Assembly (NCBI RefSeq): GCF_913777995.1
Contig: NZ_CAJYVE010000016.1
Coordinates: forward strand, 1 to 64,000
Length of the DNA stretch: 64,000 nt
From: an uncultured Pseudomonas sp.
GTDB lineage: Bacteria; Pseudomonadota; Gammaproteobacteria; Pseudomonadales; Pseudomonadaceae
Direction of reading: 5' to 3'
This document shows, piece by piece, positions 7,526-16,083 of this stretch (the stretch's first letter is position 1; each line of letters starts with the position of its first letter). The notes beneath the pieces were generated by a model. That model worked only from the letters and a program-made list of their open reading frames with translations, was not told the origin of the DNA and made no database searches. The translations under genes were made by a program, and so were the position numbers.

Positions 7526-8521
7526 GTGAAGAAACTGTTTGCCGCCTCGCTACTGGCCGCTGGCCTGGCCCTGGGCAGCACCGCCCAGGCCGCCCCTCTG
7601 CTCAACGTCTCCTACGACGTGATGCGCGACTTCTACAAGGACTATAACGTTGCCTTCCAGAAACACTGGCAGGCCGAGCACCAGGAAAACGTCGCCATCC
7701 AGATGTCCTTCGGGGGTTCCAGCAAACAGGCCCGGGCGGTGATCGACGGCCTGCAGGCCGATGTCATCACCATGAACATGGCCACCGACATCAACGCCCT
7801 GGCCGACAACGGTGAGCTGGTGCCCAAGGACTGGGTGACGCGCCTGCCGAACAACAGCGCGCCGTTCACCTCCGCCACGGTGTTCATCGTGCGCAAGGGC
7901 AACCCCAAGGGCCTGAAGGACTGGCCGGACCTGGTCAAGGACGGCGTGGAAGTCATCGTGCCCAACCCCAAGACCTCGGGGAACGGCCGCTACACCTACC
8001 TCTCGGCCTGGGGCTACACCCTGAAGAACGGTGGCGATGAAGCCGCCGCCAGGCAGTTCGTCGGCCAGCTGTTCAAGCACGTTCCGGTGCTGGACACCGG
8101 TGGCCGTGGCGCCACCACCACCTTCATGACCAACCAGATCGGCGACGTGCTGGTGACCTTCGAGAACGAAGCGGAAATGATCGCCCGCGAGTTCGGTCGC
8201 GATCAGTTCGAAGTGGTGTACCCGAGCGTGTCCGCCGAAGCCGAGCCGCCGGTGAGCGTGGTCGACAAGGTGGTGGACAAGAAAGGCTCGCGGGCCATGG
8301 CCGAAGCCTACCTGAAGTACCTGTGGTCGCCGGATGGCCAGGAAATCGCCGCCAACAACTACCTGCGCCCGCGGGACCCGCAGGTGCTGGCCAAGTACAA
8401 GGATCGCTTCCCGAAAGTCGACTTCCTCTCCGTGGAGAAGACCTTCGGCGACTGGCGCACCGTACAGAAGACCCACTTCGTCGACGGCGGCGTGTTCGAC
8501 CAGATCTACCCGGCCAAGTGA
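7526..8521 (+). CDS. sbp: Sulfate ABC transporter periplasmic substrate-binding protein
   Basis: The 331-residue protein starts with a GTG preceded by AAGGA at good spacing. It has a cleavable signal peptide (about residues 1-23, ending STAQAA). The mature part shows the sulfate/thiosulfate-binding (PBP2) family features: LLNVSYDVMRDFYKDYN at the start, FGGSSKQARAVIDGLQADV, and PKTSGNGRYTYLSAWG. It would deliver sulfate to a CysTWA permease, which is not encoded in this window; in pseudomonads sbp is often separate from cysTWA. CysB control under sulfur limitation is expected from the family. The 115 bases upstream contain a TATGAT at 7454 but no convincing CysB site by eye. Confidence 0.93.
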   Translation: MKKLFAASLLAAGLALGSTAQAAPLLNVSYDVMRDFYKDYNVAFQKHWQAEHQENVAIQMSFGGSSKQARAVIDGLQADVITMNMATDINALADNGELVPKDWVTRLPNNSAPFTSATVFIVRKGNPKGLKDWPDLVKDGVEVIVPNPKTSGNGRYTYLSAWGYTLKNGGDEAAARQFVGQLFKHVPVLDTGGRGATTTFMTNQIGDVLVTFENEAEMIAREFGRDQFEVVYPSVSAEAEPPVSVVDKVVDKKGSRAMAEAYLKYLWSPDGQEIAANNYLRPRDPQVLAKYKDRFPKVDFLSVEKTFGDWRTVQKTHFVDGGVFDQIYPAK

Positions 8522-8536
8522 CCGATCGTGCAGACA

Positions 8537-8568
8537 ACACAACGGCGACCCTCGGGTCGCCGTTGTGT
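8537..8568. terminator. Bidirectional terminator between sbp and the ccm-linked lipoprotein gene
   Basis: ACACAACGGCGACCC and its exact complement form a 15-base-pair stem with a two-base loop, placed between two convergent genes (stops at 8521 and 8576). T-rich bases follow on the plus strand. Confidence 0.85.
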
Positions 8569-8575
8569 TTGTGGG

Positions 8576-8992
8576 TCAGTTGCCGAATGCCCGGCCCAGT
8601 CCACCAGGGACGCCATTGACGTCGGTGGCCTGCCAGGGGCCGTCGGGCTGGGTCGACCAGCTCCAGCCGTCATTCCACTGGTAGTAGGTACGCTGGCGGT
8701 AGAAGGTGTTGGGCCGGTCTTCCAGCACATAGACACCCAGTTTCTGGTCCCAGTGGCTCTTGCCGCCCGGCGGTGGGGCGAAGCTGGCCGAAGTCTTGGC
8801 CGGTTTGGCTGCCGGCCTGGCCGGCTGGCTCGGTTTGGACGGTGTGGCATCCGGTGTGTTGACGCCAGGCAGGCTCTGAATCGGCTCCTGCGTGCGCGGC
8901 ACGTTGGGCGCTTGATGCACCGCACAGGCACTCAGGCTCATGACGGCGGCCAGCAGGGAAGTTCGTGCAAGGTGCCAGGTAATCGCGGACAT
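8576..8992 (-). CDS. Small proline-rich lipoprotein of unknown function, last gene of the ccm operon
   Basis: The 138-residue protein has a lipoprotein signal (lipobox LSAC, about residues 20-23) and then a Pro/Ala/Lys-rich linker. The compact C-terminal part is rich in aromatic residues (FYRQRTYYQWNDGWSWS). I do not recognise the family. The gene begins 9 bases after the ccmI stop, with GGAAAC in front of the ATG, so it is very likely cotranscribed with cytochrome c maturation genes. Its C-terminal WSWSxxxDGPW pattern could be a small sandwich domain; that is a guess from the sequence. No cysteine remains outside the lipobox, arguing against a redox role. Confidence 0.7.
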   Translation of the reverse strand: MSAITWHLARTSLLAAVMSLSACAVHQAPNVPRTQEPIQSLPGVNTPDATPSKPSQPARPAAKPAKTSASFAPPPGGKSHWDQKLGVYVLEDRPNTFYRQRTYYQWNDGWSWSTQPDGPWQATDVNGVPGGLGRAFGN

Positions 8993-9001
8993 GTCAGTTT
9001 C

Positions 9002-10183
9002 CTACTGATCAGGACGGTCGATGGTCAGGGTCTGCAAGGCCGTGGTATCGACGGCCAGCGGCTGGCTGCGTCCCAGCCATTCGCCACGGGTCGGTTGCCC
9101 GGCACGCGAGACCCGCGCACTGAGTTGGACTTGCGCGAAGTTCGACAGTTTCAGCTGCGGCATCATGGCGTCAGCATCGGACAGCTCCACCTGCACCGGC
9201 AGGTCGGCGACCGACAGGCGCCTGACCGCCAGGGGCGCGGGCGGGCCACCCAGCGCCTGAACGAAGACGAACACGCTGTCGTCGCCGCGCACCTGGTCGC
9301 GCACGGCAGCGGCCAGTTCGACACGCACCTTCAGCCGTGGACCGGTGGCGGCGGGTTGTGCGCCGAGATTCTCACGGGCCTTGGCAATGCCGCCCTGCAA
9401 GGCGGCACGCGACGGATCGCCTTCCGGCAGCAGGCCCTGCAGGCGCGTCCAGTAGTCCACCGCCTCCTGGTAGCGCCGCCCTTCGAAGGCAGCGATGCCC
9501 AGCAGCCCGAGGCTGGTGACTTCGTTGGGATCGGCCTGTAGCGCTTCGTCAGTCAGTGCCCGCACCTGCGCGGTGAAGGTCTTGTTCTCAGCGAAGTACA
9601 GTGCCTGCGCCCACTGGCCAAGCAGTTCCGGCGGCCGGCCGGACAGTTGCGCGGCACGCTCGAACTGCCGCGCCGCATCGGCCGGGCGCTGTTCGGCCAT
9701 GTAGGCACGGCCCAGGAAATACACACCCTCCGCCGAGTCGGGCTGGGCTTCTACGGTGCGCTCCAGGCGGCGGGTCATCTCCTCCAGGGAGGCTGGCGGC
9801 GCGGCGAACTCGCGGGCCAGTTCGACCCGTGCGCTGGCGCCGTAGTGCAGGTACAGGCCCAGCGCCAGCAAGGGCACCAGCAGCGCCGCCAACAGCGGCA
9901 CGCGCCTGCCAAGCTGGCGCGATGCCCGTCCCGGCTGCACAGCCTCGGTGTCAGCCAGCAGTTCACGCGCCGCCTCGGCGCGGGCAGTATCCAGTTGCGC
10001 TTCGCTGAGTGTCCCTGCCTCACGCTGGGTCTGCATTTCGCTCAGGCGCTCCTCGTACAGCGCCACGTTCAGCGCCGTACGCGGCGGGGCTTCGGCGCTC
10101 GGCCGGTGACGCAGCACGGGAATCAGCAGAAAACTTGCGGCCACCAGCAACAGCAGGCCTACGGCCATCCAGAAATCGATCAT
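9002..10183 (-). CDS. ccmI: c-type cytochrome biogenesis protein CcmI (CycH)
   Basis: The 393-residue protein has an N-terminal hydrophobic helix (about 5-22), a cytoplasmic leucine-zipper-like loop, a second helix (about 92-110) and a periplasmic TPR region (about 120-270). A C-terminal domain follows (about 285-393). This is the fused CcmI/CycH layout that chaperones apocytochrome to the CcmF/H ligation complex. Its ATG overlaps the ccmH stop (ATGA). The [21 protein letters not shown] segment is a typical TPR. Confidence 0.9.
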   Translation of the reverse strand: MIDFWMAVGLLLLVAASFLLIPVLRHRPSAEAPPRTALNVALYEERLSEMQTQREAGTLSEAQLDTARAEAARELLADTEAVQPGRASRQLGRRVPLLAALLVPLLALGLYLHYGASARVELAREFAAPPASLEEMTRRLERTVEAQPDSAEGVYFLGRAYMAEQRPADAARQFERAAQLSGRPPELLGQWAQALYFAENKTFTAQVRALTDEALQADPNEVTSLGLLGIAAFEGRRYQEAVDYWTRLQGLLPEGDPSRAALQGGIAKARENLGAQPAATGPRLKVRVELAAAVRDQVRGDDSVFVFVQALGGPPAPLAVRRLSVADLPVQVELSDADAMMPQLKLSNFAQVQLSARVSRAGQPTRGEWLGRSQPLAVDTTALQTLTIDRPDQ

Positions 10184-10647
10184 TCGCGGTTGTTGTCCAG
10201 AAGGTGGGCGAGGCGCTTGCGCTCCTCGTCGGAAAGGCCTTGCTCAGTGCCAGCGAGGGCCGGACGGCGGCGCACGATGACCAGGATCACCCCGATACCG
10301 ACCAGCAACAGCACGCCGGGGCCGAACCACAGCAGCCAGGTGCGCGCCGTGAGGGCCGGCTTGTAGCGCACGAACTCACCGTAGCGGTCGACCATGTAGT
10401 CGACGATCTCGCGATTGCTGCGGCCCTCTTCCAGCAGCCGATAGATTTCCTTGCGCAGGTCGGCAGCGATGGGCGCGTTGGAGTCGGCGATGTCCTGGTT
10501 CTGGCACTTGGGGCAGCGCAGCTCGGTGGTCAGCTCGGCATAGCGAGCACGCTCGGCCTCGTCGCGAAAGTTGTGCGCCTCGATGGCCGCCAGGGCCGTG
10601 CCGCTCAGGCCCAGGCTCAACAGCGCCATTGCCAGCCAACGCTTCAT
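10180..10647 (-). CDS. ccmH: Cytochrome c maturation thiol-disulfide protein CcmH
   Basis: This 155-residue protein has a signal peptide (about 1-20, ending ALA), the LRCPKCQNQ active-site motif (the family LRCxxCQN) near residues 43-51, and one transmembrane helix near residues 104-125. It handles the apocytochrome CXXCH thiols before heme ligation. I start it at the ATG overlapping the ccmG stop, because the residues from there form the signal peptide. It is the short CcmH form, and the TPR part typical of E. coli CcmH is supplied separately by ccmI next door. Confidence 0.93.
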   Translation of the reverse strand: MKRWLAMALLSLGLSGTALAAIEAHNFRDEAERARYAELTTELRCPKCQNQDIADSNAPIAADLRKEIYRLLEEGRSNREIVDYMVDRYGEFVRYKPALTARTWLLWFGPGVLLLVGIGVILVIVRRRPALAGTEQGLSDEERKRLAHLLDNNRE

Positions 10648-11180
10648 GGGCGTGCCTCGTCGACCAGTGCCTGGTACCGGCTGGCCAGTTGCTCGCGCCA
10701 CACCTGGTCGTCGATGACCCCGACGAACTTGTGGCGGATGATGCCGCGGCTGTCGATCAGAAAGGTCTCCGGCGCACCGTACACCCCCAGGTTCAGGCCC
10801 AGGCTGCCGTCGTCATCGCGCAGGTTGAGCTGGTAAGGGTTGTGGAAGTCCTTCAGCCACTTCAGGGCCTCGGCGTTGTTGTCCTTGTAGTTGATGCCGT
10901 GGATCACCACCCCCTGCTCGGCCAGGCGGTTGAGCACCGGGTGTTCGACACGGCAGGCCACGCACCAGGTGGCCCAGACATTGACCAGCGCCGGGCGGCC
11001 CAGCAGGTCGGCGCGGGTAATGGTCTTGCCGGTGGTGACCTCACGCAGGCTGAATTCCGGCAAGGGCTTGCCGATCAATGCCGACGGCAACGCGGCGGGG
11101 TCGAGGAACAGGCCACGCAGCAACAGCGCCGCCAGGGCCAGGAAGGCCAGCAGCGGCAGCAACAGGATCCAGCGTTTCAT
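10644..11180 (-). CDS. ccmG: Thiol:disulfide interchange protein CcmG/DsbE
   Basis: The 178-residue thioredoxin-fold protein is anchored by an N-terminal helix (about 4-24). It has the WATWCVACRVEHP active site (CXXC near residues 74-77) and the GAPETFLID cis-proline loop. It reduces the apocytochrome disulfide, or its CcmH mixed disulfide, in the periplasm. Its start overlaps the ccmF stop and its stop overlaps the ccmH start, both as ATGA. Confidence 0.94.
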   Translation of the reverse strand: MKRWILLLPLLAFLALAALLLRGLFLDPAALPSALIGKPLPEFSLREVTTGKTITRADLLGRPALVNVWATWCVACRVEHPVLNRLAEQGVVIHGINYKDNNAEALKWLKDFHNPYQLNLRDDDGSLGLNLGVYGAPETFLIDSRGIIRHKFVGVIDDQVWREQLASRYQALVDEARP

Positions 11181-13150
11181 GACAGGGCTCCAGCAGGGTC
11201 GAGGGTCTGGCGGACCTTCTGGCTCACCTTGAGGCGGTAGCGGCGGTCCAGCACTGCCAGCGCGCCACCCAGCGCGGTGAGCAGACCGCCCAGCCAGATC
11301 CAGCGCACGAAGGGTTTGACGTGCACGCGTACCGCCCAGGCACCGTTGTCCAGCGGCTCGCCCAGGGCGACGTAGAGGTCACGGGTGAAGCCGGCGTCGA
11401 TACCGGCCTCGGTCATCATCGACTGCTGCACGGTGTACAGGCGCTTTTCAGGATGCAGCACGCTGACCGGCCGGTCGCCGCGCCAGACGCGGACCGTCGC
11501 GCGATCAGAGACGAAGTTCGGTCCTTCATGATGCCTGGCCCCCTCGAATTCGAAGCGGTAGCCGCCCAGCTCGGTACTCTGCCCCGGCGCCAGGCGCAGG
11601 TCGCGCTCGACGCTGTGCTGGCTGGACAACACCACGCCCAGGGCGCAGACCACCAGCCCGATGTGCGCCAGCTGCATGCCCCAGTAGCTGCGGCCCAGGC
11701 TGCGCAAGCCGCGCCACAGGCCCTTGTGGCGAGTCTTGTCGAACAGGTCGCGCAGCGCACCAAACACCACCCAGGCGGCCAGCAGCAGGGTCGCCAGTAC
11801 CGCCCACTGACCCTCGCCGAGCAGCAGCCAGAACAGCCCGGCCACGCCCCCGCTGGCGATCAGCACCGGCGTCAGCATGCCCAGCAGCCAGCGCAGCGGG
11901 GTGTCTTTCCAGCGCACCAGCACTCCGACGCTGAGCACCACCAGCAGCAAGGCCATCAGCGGTACGAACAGGCTGTTGAAGTACGGCGGTCCCACCGACA
12001 TCTTGGCGCCGCTCAAGGCATCGACCACCAGCGGGTACAAGGTGCCGAGCAGAATCATCGAGGCCGCCACCACCAGCAGCAGGTTGTTGGTCAGCAGCAG
12101 GGTTTCCCGCGACCACAGGCCAAAACTCACCTGGCTCTTGACCACCGGGGCGCGCAACGCGAACAGGGTCAGCGAACCGCCCACCACCAGCAGCAGGAAC
12201 GCCAGGATGAACACCCCGCGCGCCGGGTCGGAGGCGAAGGCGTGCACCGAGGTCAGCACCCCGGAGCGCACCAGGAAAGTCCCCAGCAGACTCAGGGAAA
12301 ACGCCGCGATGGCCAGCAGCACGGTCCAGCTCTTGAACACCCCGCGCTTCTCGGTCACGGCCAGCGAGTGAATCAGCGCCGTGCCGACCAGCCAGGGCAT
12401 GAACGAGGCATTCTCCACCGGGTCCCAGAACCACCAGCCGCCCCAGCCCAGTTCGTAGTAGGCCCACCAGGAACCCAGGGTGATGCCGACGCCGAGAAAC
12501 GCCCAGGCCACCAGGGTCCAGGGCCGCGACCAGCGCGCCCAGGCGGCGTCCAGGCGCCCGCCCAGCAATGCCGCGATGGCGAAGGCGAAGGCGACGGAGA
12601 AGCCCACGTAGCCCATGTACAGCATGGGTGGGTGGACGATCAGGCCGATGTCCTGCAGCAACGGGTTGAGGTCGCGCCCGTTGGCCGGGGTCTGCGGCAG
12701 AATGCGCAGAAAGGGGTTGGAGGTGAGGATCAGGAACGACAGGAAGCCCACGCTGATCATGCCCATCACCGCCAGCACCCGGGCCAGCATTTCGCGCGGC
12801 AGCTGGCGTGACAGCACCGACACCGCGAAGGTCCAGCCGCCGAGGATCAGCGCCCAGAGCAGCAGCGAGCCTTCATGGGCACCCCATACGGCACTGAACT
12901 TGTAGTACCAGGGCAAGGCGCTGTTGGAGTTCTGTGCCACATAGGCCACCGAGAAGTCGTCGCTCATGAAGGCCTGGGTCAGGCAGGCGAAGGCGAACAC
13001 CAGAAAAGCGAACTGGCCCCAGGCCGCCGGACGGCCCAGGTCCATCCACAGCACATCGCCGCGCCAGGCGCCGATCAGCGGGACGCAGGCCTGCACCAGG
13101 GCGAAACACAGGGCCAGGATCATGGCCAGATGGCCGAGTTCAGGAATCAT
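11177..13150 (-). CDS. ccmF: Heme lyase subunit CcmF
   Basis: This 657-residue polytopic membrane protein carries the tryptophan-rich heme-handling signature (LGWGGWWFWDPVENASFMPW) of CcmF/CcsA proteins. The conserved segments WGAHEGSLLLW and GDRPVSVLHPEKR are also present. It ligates heme from holo-CcmE to apocytochromes at the periplasmic face with CcmH and CcmI. Length is normal for the family. It begins three bases after the ccmE stop and overlaps ccmG. Confidence 0.96.
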   Translation of the reverse strand: MIPELGHLAMILALCFALVQACVPLIGAWRGDVLWMDLGRPAAWGQFAFLVFAFACLTQAFMSDDFSVAYVAQNSNSALPWYYKFSAVWGAHEGSLLLWALILGGWTFAVSVLSRQLPREMLARVLAVMGMISVGFLSFLILTSNPFLRILPQTPANGRDLNPLLQDIGLIVHPPMLYMGYVGFSVAFAFAIAALLGGRLDAAWARWSRPWTLVAWAFLGVGITLGSWWAYYELGWGGWWFWDPVENASFMPWLVGTALIHSLAVTEKRGVFKSWTVLLAIAAFSLSLLGTFLVRSGVLTSVHAFASDPARGVFILAFLLLVVGGSLTLFALRAPVVKSQVSFGLWSRETLLLTNNLLLVVAASMILLGTLYPLVVDALSGAKMSVGPPYFNSLFVPLMALLLVVLSVGVLVRWKDTPLRWLLGMLTPVLIASGGVAGLFWLLLGEGQWAVLATLLLAAWVVFGALRDLFDKTRHKGLWRGLRSLGRSYWGMQLAHIGLVVCALGVVLSSQHSVERDLRLAPGQSTELGGYRFEFEGARHHEGPNFVSDRATVRVWRGDRPVSVLHPEKRLYTVQQSMMTEAGIDAGFTRDLYVALGEPLDNGAWAVRVHVKPFVRWIWLGGLLTALGGALAVLDRRYRLKVSQKVRQTLDPAGALS

Positions 13151-13153
13151 CGT

Positions 13154-13621
13154 TCAGCCCTTCCCGCCAGGTGCCGGCGCCTGGCCTTCGCTCAACCGGC
13201 CGCTGTCCTTGAGTGCCTTGCTGACTTCAGGCGGCATGTACTTTTCGTCGTGCTTGGCCAGCACTTCGTCGGCGACCACCACGCCATCGGCACCGAGACG
13301 GCCCAAGGCGACGATGCCCTGCCCTTCGCGGAACAGGTCGGGCAGGATGCCGCGATAGCGGATGGTCACCGAACGGTTGAAATCGGTGACCACGAAGCGT
13401 ACGTCCAGCGAATCGCCAGAGCGCTGCAGCGAGCCCTGCTGGACCATGCCGCCGGCACGGATGCGGGTATCGAGCGGCGCTTCGCCGTTGGCGATCTGCG
13501 TCGGTGTGTAGAACAGGTTGAGGTTTTCCTGCAGGGCGCTCAGGGCCAGGCCCAGGGCCACGCCGATACCGGCAAGCAGGGCGACGATCAGCAGCAGGCG
13601 CTTCTTGCGCTGTGGATTCAT
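13154..13621 (-). CDS. ccmE: Periplasmic heme chaperone CcmE
   Basis: The 155-residue protein begins [12 protein letters not shown], a short basic cytoplasmic tip followed by a membrane anchor and an OB-fold periplasmic domain. The covalent heme-binding histidine is in [12 protein letters not shown] near residue 123, with the usual tyrosine four residues on. It receives heme from CcmABCD and passes it to CcmF. The true start is the ATG overlapping the ccmD stop; the frame stays open upstream, but that sequence is the shadow of ccmD and ccmC. Confidence 0.95.
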   Translation of the reverse strand: MNPQRKKRLLLIVALLAGIGVALGLALSALQENLNLFYTPTQIANGEAPLDTRIRAGGMVQQGSLQRSGDSLDVRFVVTDFNRSVTIRYRGILPDLFREGQGIVALGRLGADGVVVADEVLAKHDEKYMPPEVSKALKDSGRLSEGQAPAPGGKG

Positions 13622-13794
13622 GGCTGGCTCTCCCGACGCAGGCGGCGCGCCTGGTCTTGCAGATAACGGCGCCGTGCCAGCCACGGCAGGGCGAGATTGA
13701 CGATCATCACCAGGCCGAACAGGCCATAAGCCGACCAGACGAACAGCCCGTGGCGGCCCATGGCCAGGAAGTCGGCGAAGGAATCGAAGCTCAC
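13618..13794 (-). CDS. ccmD: Heme exporter small subunit CcmD (58 residues, GTG start)
   Basis: A short frame from GTG (13794) to TGA (13618) encodes a peptide starting [20 protein letters not shown]. It has one transmembrane helix (about 18-39) and a basic tail [18 protein letters not shown]. This is the classic CcmD pattern (FAMGGY/GRH-x-x-FVW, then an arginine-rich tail). CcmD stabilises the CcmC-CcmE complex and helps release holo-CcmE from CcmABC. The GTG overlaps the ccmC stop (GTGA) and the TGA overlaps the ccmE start (ATGA), so its position in the coupled operon is exact. Confidence 0.93.
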   Translation of the reverse strand: MSFDSFADFLAMGRHGLFVWSAYGLFGLVMIVNLALPWLARRRYLQDQARRLRRESQP

Positions 13795-14576
13795 GGGCGC
13801 ACCTCCCCAGGGGTTGGCCGGCCCAGCTGACGCAGCACTTCATCCTGCGCCCAGCGGGTACGTGCCTCGCGGCGCAGCACTTCCAGGCGCATGCGCATCA
13901 GCAGCACCGTGGCGAAGAAGGCATAGAACCCCAGGGCGGTAAACAGCAGCGGCAGCCACATCTCGGCGGGCATCGCCGGTTTTTCGGTCAGGGAAAAGGT
14001 CGCGCCCTGGTGCAGGGTGTTCCACCACTGCACCGAGTACTTGATGATCGGGATGTTCACCACCCCGACGATGGCCAGCACCGCGCAGGCCCTGGCCGCG
14101 CTGTCGCGGTTGCCGATGGCGTTGCCCAGGGCAATCAGCCCCAGGTAGAGGAACAGCAGGATCAGCATCGAGGTCAGGCGCGCGTCCCAAACCCACCAGG
14201 AGCCCCAGGTCGGCTTGCCCCAGATAGCCCCGGTGAGCAGGGCCAGGGCGGTCATCCAGGCACCGATGGGCGCTGCGCACTGCAGGGCGACGTCGGCCAG
14301 CTTCATCCGCCACACCAGCCCGACCACGCCACACACTGCGAGCATCACATAGCAGGATTGCGCGAGCATGGCGCTGGGCACGTGGATGTAGATGATCCGG
14401 AAGCTGTTGCCCTGCTGGTAGTCCGGCGGCGCGAAGGCCAGGCCCCAGACCACGCCGATGCTCAGGGCCAGGGCCGCGAAGAGCGCCAGCCAGGGCAGCC
14501 AGCGACCGCTGATCGTGTAGAAGCTTTTGGGCGAGCCCAGCCGGTGAAACCAGGCCCAACGGGTGCTGCTAGTCAT
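13791..14576 (-). CDS. ccmC: Heme exporter/handling protein CcmC
   Basis: The 261-residue six-helix membrane protein has the heme-handling WWD signature ([14 protein letters not shown]) and the flanking conserved [13 protein letters not shown] segment, whose histidine is an axial heme ligand in the family. It attaches heme to CcmE. It starts 61 bases after the ccmB stop and its own stop overlaps the ccmD GTG. Confidence 0.95.
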   Translation of the reverse strand: MTSSTRWAWFHRLGSPKSFYTISGRWLPWLALFAALALSIGVVWGLAFAPPDYQQGNSFRIIYIHVPSAMLAQSCYVMLAVCGVVGLVWRMKLADVALQCAAPIGAWMTALALLTGAIWGKPTWGSWWVWDARLTSMLILLFLYLGLIALGNAIGNRDSAARACAVLAIVGVVNIPIIKYSVQWWNTLHQGATFSLTEKPAMPAEMWLPLLFTALGFYAFFATVLLMRMRLEVLRREARTRWAQDEVLRQLGRPTPGEVRP

Positions 14577-14637
14577 TGCACTGCCTTATTGGTGTACGTA
14601 AGCGAGCGCGGCCGGCCATGCGGCATCGCGACCTCGA

Positions 14638-15309
14638 TCATTCCGCGACGCTGATCTTCAGCCCTTCGGCGATGGCGAAGGGGGTCAGGGTCAGCGCCAG
14701 TGCTGCCAGGCTGGCCAGCCACAGCAGGTAACCCGTCGCCGGCATGCCCTGCAGCGCGGCCTGCAGTGCACCGCTGCCGAGGATCAGCACCGGGATATAC
14801 AGCGGCAGGATCAACAGCGCCAGCAACAGGCCACCGCGCTTCAGGCCGACGGTCAGCGCCGCCCCCACGGCCCCGAGCAGGCTCAGCACCGGCGTACCCA
14901 GCAGCAGCGAGGCCACCAGCACGCCGAGGCACTCGCCCGGCAGCCCGAGCATCAGCGCCAGCACGGGCGCCATCAGCACCAGCGCCAGGCCGGAGAACAG
15001 CCAGTGTGCCAGCACCTTGGCCAGAACCATAAGCGCCAAGGGGTGCGGCGAAAGGACCCACTGCTCCAGCGAACCGTCCTCGAAGTCGCTGCGAAACAGA
15101 CCATCGAGCGACAGCAGTACCGCCAGCAATGCCGCCACCCACACCAGTCCGGGCGCCAGGGTGCGCAGCAGGCCGGCTTCAGGGCCGACCGCCAGGGGGA
15201 ACAGAGCAATCACGATAGCGAAAAAAACCAGCGGGTTGAGCAGCTCCGCCGGACGGCGACTCAGCAGGCGCAGCTCGCGCAGCAGCAACAGGGTAAAGGC
15301 GTGGGTCAT
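14638..15309 (-). CDS. ccmB: Heme ABC exporter permease CcmB
   Basis: The 223-residue protein has six predicted transmembrane helices. The family segments [13 protein letters not shown] near the start and [18 protein letters not shown] near residue 75 are present. It pairs with CcmA to form the ABC transporter whose ATP hydrolysis drives release of holo-CcmE. The start overlaps the ccmA stop (ATGA). Confidence 0.95.
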   Translation of the reverse strand: MTHAFTLLLLRELRLLSRRPAELLNPLVFFAIVIALFPLAVGPEAGLLRTLAPGLVWVAALLAVLLSLDGLFRSDFEDGSLEQWVLSPHPLALMVLAKVLAHWLFSGLALVLMAPVLALMLGLPGECLGVLVASLLLGTPVLSLLGAVGAALTVGLKRGGLLLALLILPLYIPVLILGSGALQAALQGMPATGYLLWLASLAALALTLTPFAIAEGLKISVAE

Positions 15310-15938
15310 GCGCGGCCCTGCCCCAGGTCAAGATTACGGTAACCAGACGGCTTGCCGCCCAGGCTGTGATGGGTCGTCAGGACCACCAGGCCGCCCTGCT
15401 CGCAGTGCCTGGCCAGATGCGCTTCCAGTTGCGTGACGGCGTGGCTGTCCAGGGCCGTGAACGGCTCATCCAGAACCCAGACCGACGGCCCCGGCAGATA
15501 CAGGCGCGCCAGGGCGACGCGGCGTTGCTGGCCGGCCGACAGGCTGTGACAAGGCACGTCTTCGAAGCCTCGCAAGCCGACCTGCTCGAGGGCCTGCCAT
15601 AAGGTCTCGGCTGCCACCGGTTGGTGCAGCGCACAGAGCCAGGCGAGATTTTCCAGGGGGGTCAGGACATCCTTGATGCCCGGCGCGTGGCCGATCCACA
15701 ACAGTTGGCGGGCCAACGCCGCGCGCTGGCCTGCCAACGGCTGGCCGCCCAGGCGCACCTCGCCGGCCGTCGGACGCATCAACCCGCACAGCAGGCGCAG
15801 CAGGCTGGTCTTGCCGCTGCCGTTCGGCCCGCTGACCTGCAGCATGTCGCCGCCTTGCAGGTGCAGGTCCAGGTTGTCGAACAGCAGACGAGCGTCGCGT
15901 TCGCAGCCCAGCCCGATGGCTTGCAGGTCCAGCTTCAT
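15306..15938 (-). CDS. ccmA: Heme ABC exporter ATP-binding protein CcmA
   Basis: The 210-residue ABC ATPase has Walker [12 protein letters not shown], signature [14 protein letters not shown] and Walker [13 protein letters not shown], followed by the H-loop region LTTHHSLGG. It is the first gene of the ccm operon and has GGAAGG in front of the ATG. It energises release of heme-loaded CcmE together with CcmB. Transcription probably begins in the 145-base divergent gap shared with the FliK-like gene. Confidence 0.95.
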   Translation of the reverse strand: MKLDLQAIGLGCERDARLLFDNLDLHLQGGDMLQVSGPNGSGKTSLLRLLCGLMRPTAGEVRLGGQPLAGQRAALARQLLWIGHAPGIKDVLTPLENLAWLCALHQPVAAETLWQALEQVGLRGFEDVPCHSLSAGQQRRVALARLYLPGPSVWVLDEPFTALDSHAVTQLEAHLARHCEQGGLVVLTTHHSLGGKPSGYRNLDLGQGRA

Positions 15939-15968
15939 CGACCTTCCCGGTTAATGGTGGGTTCAAGT

Positions 15969-16015
15969 CGACCTTGCAACGGCCGTTACACTAATGCAAC
16001 GTGATTGCAAGGTCG
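15969..16015. promoter_or_regulatory. Inverted repeat in the divergent ccmA / fliK-like promoter region
   Basis: CGACCTTGCAA (15969-15979) and its exact complement TTGCAAGGTCG (16005-16015) form 11-base arms around a 25-base core, in the gap between divergent genes. This could be an operator looped by a dimer or tetramer, or a hairpin in the ccmA leader. A TATACA at 16034 on the plus strand could be a -10 for the FliK-like gene. Confidence 0.4.
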
Positions 16016-16083
16016 GAAAAAAAGCGTCGCATTATACATGGACGCCCAGCTCCAGAGCGCTCCAATCAACGGGTTACAGCTCA

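Noticed and set aside
11321..12811. 496-codon plus-strand frame
   Set aside because: Antisense shadow of ccmF; Gln/His/Arg-rich with no motif.
13154..13843. Long form of CcmE starting at 13843
   Set aside because: The extra 74 residues are the antisense-free but out-of-frame shadow of ccmC and ccmD; the ATG at 13621 overlaps the ccmD stop and gives a normal CcmE.
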